From Geobacter sp. UBA4074 (lineage in GTDB: Bacteria; Desulfobacterota; Desulfuromonadia; Geobacterales; Pseudopelobacteraceae), in the NCBI GenBank assembly GCA_002383415.1, contig DFYU01000074.1:1786-17566 (forward strand): a DNA stretch of 15,781 nucleotides. The letters run 5' to 3'. The translations under genes and the position numbers were made by a program. The notes beneath the pieces were generated by a model. The model saw nothing but the letters and a program-made list of their open reading frames with translations. It did no database searches and had not been told where the DNA came from. Shown piece after piece: positions 9,238 to 13,969 of the stretch; positions within the stretch are counted from its first letter, which is position 1, and every line of letters starts with the position of its first letter.

Positions 9238-9284
9238 GGTTTCTTTGCGCCTTTGCGCCTTGCTTTCCAACTTTGCGTTAAACC
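9238..9284 (+). repeat. CTTTGCG-triplet repeat, copy B (forward)
   Basis: Three exact CTTTGCG heptamers are present at 9243-9249, 9251-9257 and 9271-9277, the last running into GCGTTAAA. The copy begins just after the TAA of the GxxExxY gene and ends only a few bases before the stop of the minus-strand TPR gene, so it is the whole convergent intergenic region. It matches the reverse complement of copy A over about 45 bp with a one-base length difference. Confidence 0.9.
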
Positions 9285-9288
9285 GCTT

Positions 9289-10296
9289 TTATTGATCTAA
9301 CATCTTGATCCGCTCCCTGGCCAGATCCTTTGGCCGCTGCCCGCTATCAGGCAGGGCGGTCAATTCACGATACACTTTTAGTGCCTCTCGCTTGTTACCC
9401 TGTTGCTCATAGAGACGCCCTTGCCCCAGATAGCCCTGGGCGTCGCCCCCTTCTGCCAGGCGACGGTAGGTCTTGAGTGCATCATCCAGCGTGCCGGCCC
9501 GCTCCTGCGACAATGCCAGGTTGTACAACGCGCTGCGGTTGGACGGATCGAGCGTAACCGCCTTGGTGAACATGCCGCGGCTGGCCGCAGCATGGCCCAG
9601 GTTACCATGGGCGATGCCGGCGTTGATGATGGCCGAGACATAATCGGGCTTGGTTGACAGGGCACGGTTGGCAACCTGCAACGCCTCCGCATCCATCCCC
9701 AGGCGCAGCATGGTGCTGGCCACGTTGTTCATGATCCGGTAGTTGTCCGGATCGGCCTCCAGGGCCTTCTGGTACTGGTTCAGCGCGGTCAGGTAATCCC
9801 GCCGGGCCTCGGCATTGCGGGCCGCAAACAGATGGGCATCGACAATGCTGCGATCCTTGGGCGCTGCCGCGCGTTCCGGCGGGCTAGCAGGCTGCTCGGA
9901 CGGTGCGCTGCGCTTCATGGCCTGCGCCACCCGGACCGGCCTGGCTGCAGATCGAACCGGCTTTTGAACGGTCTGATCAGCCGCTGGAGCCGATGCGGCC
10001 ACTACCTGCGACTGCGTTGTCGATGAGAGCGGCGGCTGCACCGCCACCAGCGGCTCGGCTTGGGGCAGCGGCTGGGGCCGCACCACCGGACGCACCGGAG
10101 CGGGTCGGGTGTTCAGGTAGATGCCCAGCAGCGCACCCACCGCAATGGCTGCCACCGCAATGCCGCCGATCAGGTAGTACCTGCGACGATCACCGCCTGT
10201 GTTTGAACTGCTGACCGCCTGCAGCACCCCGGGCGGTATCTCGGCCTTGGCTTGGTTTGGTTCGGTTTTTTTCAGCAGATTGGCAAGGATACTCAT
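9289..10296 (-). CDS. Membrane-anchored TPR protein, MshN-like
   Basis: 335 residues on the minus strand. A ~38-residue cytoplasmic start with basic DRRRYY before the membrane is followed by one transmembrane helix (about 42-61), a long Pro/Ala-rich periplasmic linker (about 62-148) and a C-terminal TPR solenoid (about 150-335). Repeat units include YLTALNQYQKALEADPDNY, ALQVANRALSTKPDYV and ASRGMFTKAVTLDPSN. This layout matches MshN of MSHA loci, which lies next to MshM there. TPR proteins of this kind help assemble or stabilise the secretin and basal body. Here the gene points against the rest of the cluster, with its 3' end against repeat copy B. A GGGAG site (complement of 10301-10305) precedes the ATG. 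Membrane topology and TPRs are clear; MshN is an inference from context. Confidence 0.72.
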   Translation of the reverse strand: MSILANLLKKTEPNQAKAEIPPGVLQAVSSSNTGGDRRRYYLIGGIAVAAIAVGALLGIYLNTRPAPVRPVVRPQPLPQAEPLVAVQPPLSSTTQSQVVAASAPAADQTVQKPVRSAARPVRVAQAMKRSAPSEQPASPPERAAAPKDRSIVDAHLFAARNAEARRDYLTALNQYQKALEADPDNYRIMNNVASTMLRLGMDAEALQVANRALSTKPDYVSAIINAGIAHGNLGHAAASRGMFTKAVTLDPSNRSALYNLALSQERAGTLDDALKTYRRLAEGGDAQGYLGQGRLYEQQGNKREALKVYRELTALPDSGQRPKDLARERIKMLDQ

Positions 10297-10326
10297 GCAG
10301 CTCCCGGTGTACGAAGCATTTGATCT

Positions 10327-10361
10327 TACAGGGAAGTAGCAGCCTGACCGCCCCCTGTCAA
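10327..10361 (-). promoter_or_regulatory. Candidate promoter for the MshN-like gene
   Basis: On the minus strand a perfect -35 hexamer TTGACA lies at 10361-10356. A 17-bp spacer leads only to a poor -10 (TACTTC); a better TAAGAT lies further on at a non-standard distance. It is the only consensus -35 seen upstream of this gene, so the call is tentative. Confidence 0.25.
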
Positions 10362-10440
10362 CTAAAATCAGGCCCGATTGAACGGCAGTACCCTTTCACA
10401 AGCCGATGCCTGCTCCCCATGCAAGCACCGAAAAACATAC

Positions 10441-10502
10441 TTTTTTCTTGATTTTTTTCATCAGCTAACCGATCTTGACAAATACGTATTTTGATTTAGG
10501 AT
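10441..10502 (+). promoter_or_regulatory. Candidate sigma70 promoter with AT-rich upstream element for the pilin gene
   Basis: A perfect TTGACA (10475-10480) is followed after 16 bp by TAGGAT (10497-10502), four of six matches to the -10 consensus. T-rich runs at 10441-10459 lie where an UP element would act. The predicted transcript leader is about 55 nt before the AGGAGG site of the pilin gene. No sigma54 (-24/-12) motif was seen, although sigma54 control is known for Geobacter pilA. Confidence 0.5.
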
Positions 10503-10552
10503 TATCACCTTGTCACGTCAGCCTTATCGTACATGCATTCCATACAACCAAC

Positions 10553-10558
10553 AGGAGG
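10553..10558 (+). promoter_or_regulatory. Perfect Shine-Dalgarno of the pilin gene; fixes its start
   Basis: AGGAGG sits 6 bp before the ATG at 10565. This decides the start in favour of the short leader MRNSKG and against an upstream in-frame TTG at 10475, which is the -35 element itself. It is the strongest ribosome binding site in the window, in line with a major structural protein. Confidence 0.9.
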
Positions 10559-10564
10559 CAGCAG

Positions 10565-11170
10565 ATGCGTAACAGTAAAGGCTTTACCCTGGTAGAACTG
10601 GCCGTGGTTCTGGTCATCATCGGTATCATCCTGGGCGCCGTGATCAAGGGTCAGGACTTGGTCGACAATGCTCGGGCAAAGCAATTCACCAACAACATCA
10701 AAACTTGGCAGATCGCATTAACTGCCTATTATGACCGCAAAGGAACTTATCCTGGTGACACCGACAAGAATGGTATCATAGGAGATGTTGATGCCGACGA
10801 CATTAAGACGGATCTTACCAATGCTAAGTTAACCAGCATCCCTACGACAAACACTTTTACCTTAGGCCAGAATACTTATTATCTTTACATTGGTAATGGC
10901 GGCACAAACGCTCCTAAAGTCATACAGATATGCGTTGACAACGCATGTGCTAACACTTTTAACGATGAAGCACGAAAAATGGCTGAATCGCTTGATACAT
11001 CTCTTGAAACTTCGGCAGATGCTACTATCACTAACGTCTATGGAGTTACAACAACTGGAACTATTACAGATGCAAACTGGAAAGTTAATGGTGCTGGCAC
11101 TAAAGCAACCGTAGTCGACTGGCTTGACAGCACTAGTGAAATTAAAGGTATCGTGTACGTATTGCCATAA
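10565..11170 (+). CDS. Type IV prepilin, likely major pilin (MshA-like)
   Basis: 201 residues with a classical class III signal: a six-residue leader MRNSKG, cleavage before F, and mature FTLVELAVVLVIIGIILG with the conserved Glu5. The hydrophobic helix continues into an amphipathic alpha-1 (GQDLVDNARAKQF), followed by YYDRKGTYPGD, a motif of MSHA-like and pseudopilin proteins. Two Cys (123 and 128, ICVDNAC) could form a small disulfide loop. The C-terminal globular region is Thr/Asp/Asn-rich. It is probably processed by a prepilin peptidase encoded elsewhere, assembled by the 958-8801 machinery, and the best candidate for the fibre shaft given its strong ribosome site, own promoter and own terminator. 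The first ~40 codons have host-like GC, whereas the body (from about 10680) is visibly AT-richer. Confidence 0.87.
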   Translation: MRNSKGFTLVELAVVLVIIGIILGAVIKGQDLVDNARAKQFTNNIKTWQIALTAYYDRKGTYPGDTDKNGIIGDVDADDIKTDLTNAKLTSIPTTNTFTLGQNTYYLYIGNGGTNAPKVIQICVDNACANTFNDEARKMAESLDTSLETSADATITNVYGVTTTGTITDANWKVNGAGTKATVVDWLDSTSEIKGIVYVLP

Positions 11171-11194
11171 CCAACCTCATGAGATATTAGCCCC

Positions 11195-11226
11195 AAAAAG
11201 GGGGGCCCCAATGGCCTCCCTTTTTT
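11195..11226 (+). terminator. Rho-independent terminator after the pilin gene
   Basis: The stem GGGGGGCC (11200-11207) pairs with GGCCTCCC (11213-11220), including one G-U pair, around a CCAAT loop. Six T residues follow (11221-11226), and a run of A residues upstream can extend the pairing. It lies 24 bp after the pilin stop, so the pilin is probably a single-gene transcript. Repeat copy C follows within a few bases. Confidence 0.9.
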
Positions 11227-11231
11227 ATTTC

Positions 11232-11286
11232 TGCTTTCTTCTGCGCCTTGGCGCCTTGCCTTCCCACCTTTGCGTTAAAAGGCTTT
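11232..11286 (+). repeat. CTTTGCG-triplet repeat, copy C (forward, diverged)
   Basis: It has the same plan as copies B, E and F: CTGCGCCTTGGCGCCTTGC, then an exact CTTTGCG at 11268-11274 running into GCGTTAAAAGGCTTTT. The first two heptamers are diverged (TTCTGCG, CTTGGCG). It is back-to-back with copy D, so C and D make an imperfect inverted repeat of about 50-bp arms. Confidence 0.83.
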
Positions 11287-11287
11287 T

Positions 11288-11334
11288 CAACGCAAAGAAC
11301 AACGAAAGGCAGACGCAAAGGCGCAAAGAAAACC
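11288..11334 (-). repeat. CTTTGCG-triplet repeat, copy D (reverse)
   Basis: CGCAAAG occurs on the plus strand at 11291-11297, 11314-11320 and 11322-11328. Its right end, GGCGCAAAGAAAACCA, is identical to that of copy A, and in both cases an ATG follows within a few bases. It lies between copy C and the second prepilin gene. Confidence 0.88.
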
Positions 11335-11378
11335 ACCCAATGCTTGAATTTACCGCAGTATCAGGTAGAATCGCCACC

Positions 11379-12398
11379 ATGCAACGACCTACTGACAGAA
11401 ACGGCTTTACCCTGGTTGAACTGGCGGTCTCGCTGGTAGTGATCGGCCTGTTGATCGGACTGGGCACTTCCATGGTGGGGCCACTGATGAGCGCCATCAA
11501 GGTACGGGAAAGCCGAGAAAACCTGGGCGCCGCAGTGGAATCGATCAACAGCTGGGCTGCGGGAAACAATAGCCTGCCGGACACCACCAACATTACTAAT
11601 GTTGTCAGGACACCTAGCGATGCCTGGGGCCGTGATTTCATCTACCTGTACGATGCCAACCTTGCACCGGCTACTGCCACTAAAGACACGATATGTGGAC
11701 GCAAAACAACACGCATAACAGTGAGGCAATGTTTAACGGCTGATTGCACAACAACTTCTGGCACCGATTATGTCGATACACACAATGTCGTATATGTTGT
11801 ACTTAGTAAAGGCGATGATGCGACGATCGAAACGACCGCTTCTGATGCGGCTATCACCGCATCACGGCCATTTTCAACCGGCGCAGACGTAAGAGTTACA
11901 CTTGACTACAACAACAGCGACCTTGTCCGCTGGGCAACGCTGGATGAACTGCGCACCAAGGTCGGCTGCCAAGGGCCGCAGTTGCGGATTGTGAATAACG
12001 AATTGCCTTTCGGTTACGCTGGCGTTTCTTATCCCGCAGCAGGCACAACTCTCAACTTTTCCGTTGACGGCGGCGCAACTCCGAGCGTTTATCGCTGGTG
12101 CATTGAAGCTGCAAACGCCACACCCTTGCCAAGCGGCCTTGATTTCAGTAGCACCTCGCCCACCTTACCCATTAGAGTGACGCCCACAAACTCCTGCAGA
12201 GAACTTGCAGAAACAAACTGGGGAGCAGCTTCCAGCCTTACACTTTCTACCGCACCACTCACGAGCCCCTACGGCACCATCGCCGCAGGAACCCAAGGTT
12301 CATACAGCTTTACCGTGTACGTAAGGGACAATAACGACACCAGTGGAAGCAACGACAATATCGCCGCAAAGGCCTTTGTCCTCACTATCAACCCGTAG
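11379..12398 (+). CDS. Large type IV prepilin with Ig-like C-terminal module
   Basis: 339 residues from the ATG at 11379, which gives a nine-residue leader MQRPTDRNG and mature FTLVELAVSLVVIGLLIG with Glu5. An upstream ATG at 11340 would give a 22-residue leader without a ribosome site; AGGTAG (11363-11368) favours 11379. Still longer readings run into repeats C and D and are spurious. After the pilin helix comes a region shared with the prepilin at 13970: DAWGR (81-85), YDANLA, CGR, an LS.GDD motif, TLDELR and LRIVNNELP (202-210). The rest (about 212-339) resembles a He_PIG/cadherin-like Ig module of the kind ending in ...YSFTVYVRDNND. It is probably a minor or tip pilin rather than the shaft. 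The gene lies between repeat copies D and E, and its own promoter is not evident. Confidence 0.82.
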   Translation: MQRPTDRNGFTLVELAVSLVVIGLLIGLGTSMVGPLMSAIKVRESRENLGAAVESINSWAAGNNSLPDTTNITNVVRTPSDAWGRDFIYLYDANLAPATATKDTICGRKTTRITVRQCLTADCTTTSGTDYVDTHNVVYVVLSKGDDATIETTASDAAITASRPFSTGADVRVTLDYNNSDLVRWATLDELRTKVGCQGPQLRIVNNELPFGYAGVSYPAAGTTLNFSVDGGATPSVYRWCIEAANATPLPSGLDFSSTSPTLPIRVTPTNSCRELAETNWGAASSLTLSTAPLTSPYGTIAAGTQGSYSFTVYVRDNNDTSGSNDNIAAKAFVLTINP

Positions 12399-12402
12399 TA
12401 AT

Positions 12403-12457
12403 TATTTTCTCTGCGCCTTTGCGTCTTGCTCTGCTGTTCTCTGCGTTAAAACGCCTT
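12403..12457 (+). repeat. CTTTGCG-triplet repeat, copy E (forward)
   Basis: The heptamers are CTCTGCG (12409-12415), CTTTGCG (12417-12423) and CTCTGCG (12439-12445), followed by TTAAAACGCCTT. The copy starts about 4 bp after the stop of the second prepilin gene. It has the same orientation as copy F on the other side of the AAA ATPase gene. Confidence 0.87.
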
Positions 12458-12482
12458 AAACCATACCCACAAATATATCCTT

Positions 12483-12509
12483 TTCACAAAGACATATTTC
12501 CAGTATATT
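12483..12509 (+). promoter_or_regulatory. Candidate promoter of the AAA ATPase gene
   Basis: TTCACA (12483-12488) and TATATT (12504-12509) match the -35 and -10 consensus at five of six positions each, with a short 15-bp spacer. A start point 7 bp after the -10 would fall on the ATG at 12517, so the message could be leaderless. The local region is AT-rich compared with the surrounding genes. Confidence 0.35.
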
Positions 12510-12516
12510 AACCTTC

Positions 12517-13833
12517 ATGAAAGACCACTTTCGCCAGATAATCCGCCAGAAGATCGTAGACGCCATTGCATCCCCTCCCCCGACCTTAACCCGTCGCGAC
12601 ACCTGGCTGCCAAAGGTTGCAAACAAGGCAACCGCTGTGATCGGTATGCGTCGGGCTGGCAAAACCAGCCTGCTCTGGCAGATTATGACTGATCGCCAAG
12701 CCCAGGGGACAGCACCAGAAGGACTGCTCTATTTCAGCTTTGAAGATGAACGACTGGCAGGCTTGCAAGCTGCTGACCTCTCTATCGTACTGGAGGAGTA
12801 CTACCGTCTGTATCCCGAGTGGCGGGATCAACGCCGGGCAGCTTTTTTTCTTGACGAAATCCAGCTTGTGCCCGGTTGGGAACAATTTGCCCGGCGTATG
12901 CTTGATAGCGAATCAGTTGATCTGTTCCTGTCTGGCTCATCTGCGCAGATGCTTTCACGTGAAGTTGCTACCAGCATGCGCGGACGCGCCTTGGAAGCAG
13001 TTGTGCTGCCTTTCAGCTTTCGTGAAAGCTTGCGCCACGCCGGACGTGAACCGCAAAAAACAGCAGACCGCCTGACCAAGGCCCAACGATCACTGCTGGA
13101 CAGCCAATTGCTAACGTACCTGTCACAAGGCGGCTTTCCTGAGGCACAGGGGCTTGATAGCCGCAACCGCACTACGCTGCTGAACAACTACGTTGATGTT
13201 GTGCTGCTACGAGACATTGTGGAGCGACACGCCATTAGCCAGCCGGTCGTGCTGCGCTGGATGGTGCGCCAGCTGTTAGGCAACGCTGCCGGCACCTTCA
13301 GCATCAACAAGTTTCATGCCGACTTAAAATCACAAGGCATTGCCGTCGGTAAAGACACGCTGCATGCCTACCTGGCTTTCCTGGAGGACACCTTTCTGCT
13401 GCAAACAATTACGTTAGCCAGCGATTCTGAACGCCGTCGCAGAGTAAACCCTCGAAAATGTTATCCGATAGACACGGGTCTGATTCCGGTCTTTGACCGG
13501 TCAGGAAAAACCAATCTGGGCCATGCCCTTGAAACAGGCGTATATATTGAGCTTGTACGCAGAGGAGCGGTGATTTCTTATCTGCGTACAAAAAATGGCT
13601 TTGAGGTTGATTTTCATGCCCGCTATCCTGAAGGATCGGAAGCGTTGATCCAGGTCTGTGTCAATCTGGATGATCCAACAACCATGAGCAGAGAAATCAG
13701 GGCATTGCAAGATGCTGCACAGGACTATCCGCAAGCCGGACTCTTCCTGATTACACTTACACCTCCTACGCCAACTGTATCCCCTGAAAACATTACCGTC
13801 TGTAATGCGGCGGATTGGCTTTTAGAGCAGTAA
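12517..13833 (+). CDS. AAA+ ATPase with DUF4143-type C-terminus (AAA_14/DUF4143 family)
   Basis: 438 residues. Walker A is GMRRAGKTS (43-51) and Walker B is AAFFLDEIQLVPGWE with D113-E114. The family signature LSGSSAQMLSREVATSMRGR follows, then PFSFRE and LLTYLSQGGFPE. The C-terminal half has NYVDVVLLRDIVER and PRKCYPIDTGL, ending in a nuclease-like pattern: E-L-V-R-R-G, YLRTKNGFEVDF (E363, D365) and LIQVCV. This is the common archaeal/bacterial AAA_14 plus DUF4143 family, found in many copies per genome; its function is unknown. No Shine-Dalgarno site is seen before the ATG (ACCTTC). The gene is bracketed by repeat copies E and F in direct orientation and separates two paralogous prepilin genes. 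It therefore looks like an insertion rather than a pilus component. It should not be mistaken for a PilT retraction ATPase. Confidence 0.88.
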   Translation: MKDHFRQIIRQKIVDAIASPPPTLTRRDTWLPKVANKATAVIGMRRAGKTSLLWQIMTDRQAQGTAPEGLLYFSFEDERLAGLQAADLSIVLEEYYRLYPEWRDQRRAAFFLDEIQLVPGWEQFARRMLDSESVDLFLSGSSAQMLSREVATSMRGRALEAVVLPFSFRESLRHAGREPQKTADRLTKAQRSLLDSQLLTYLSQGGFPEAQGLDSRNRTTLLNNYVDVVLLRDIVERHAISQPVVLRWMVRQLLGNAAGTFSINKFHADLKSQGIAVGKDTLHAYLAFLEDTFLLQTITLASDSERRRRVNPRKCYPIDTGLIPVFDRSGKTNLGHALETGVYIELVRRGAVISYLRTKNGFEVDFHARYPEGSEALIQVCVNLDDPTTMSREIRALQDAAQDYPQAGLFLITLTPPTPTVSPENITVCNAADWLLEQ

Positions 13834-13883
13834 ATTTCGCTCCTTTGCGTCCTGCTCTTGATGCTCTTTGCGTTAAAAGCCTT
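13834..13883 (+). repeat. CTTTGCG-triplet repeat, copy F (forward)
   Basis: The first heptamer is degraded (TTTCGCT). Exact CTTTGCG units lie at 13843-13849 and 13866-13872, running into GCGTTAAAAGCCTT. It starts directly after the TAA of the AAA ATPase gene. With copy E it forms a direct pair around that gene. Confidence 0.85.
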
Positions 13884-13969
13884 ACCCACCACCTGGCAAA
13901 TGTACTGGACGCGGCCAGCAAAAATGCCTACCATCCAGGCCGTGCACAACGGTAATTAAGGACGCTCGT

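Noticed and set aside
9903..10214. Plus-strand open frame rich in Pro/Ala opposite the TPR gene
   Set aside because: It is a shadow of the Pro/Ala-rich linker of the minus-strand gene, with no ribosome site or recognisable motif.
10475..10564. Upstream TTG start for the major pilin
   Set aside because: The TTG is part of the candidate -35 box, and the perfect AGGAGG lies before the ATG at 10565, which gives a classical six-residue leader.
11124..11378. N-terminal extension of the second prepilin
   Set aside because: The extra residues are translated from the pilin 3' end, the terminator and repeats C and D; a prepilin leader should be short, and the ATG at 11379 gives one.
12517..13833. AAA ATPase as a pilus retraction motor
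   Set aside because: It has the AAA_14/DUF4143 layout with a nuclease-like C-terminus, and lacks the PilT/GspE Asp and His boxes.
9238..13883. Repeats as integron attC sites
   Set aside because: The GTTAAA core recalls the attC core GTTRRRY, and copy B matches it, but the other copies do not. There is no matching RYYYAAC at the far end, the copies lack the attC hairpin, and no integrase is present.
8809..13883. CRISPR array
   Set aside because: The copies are kilobases apart, in both orientations, diverged, and separated by genes rather than by short unique spacers.
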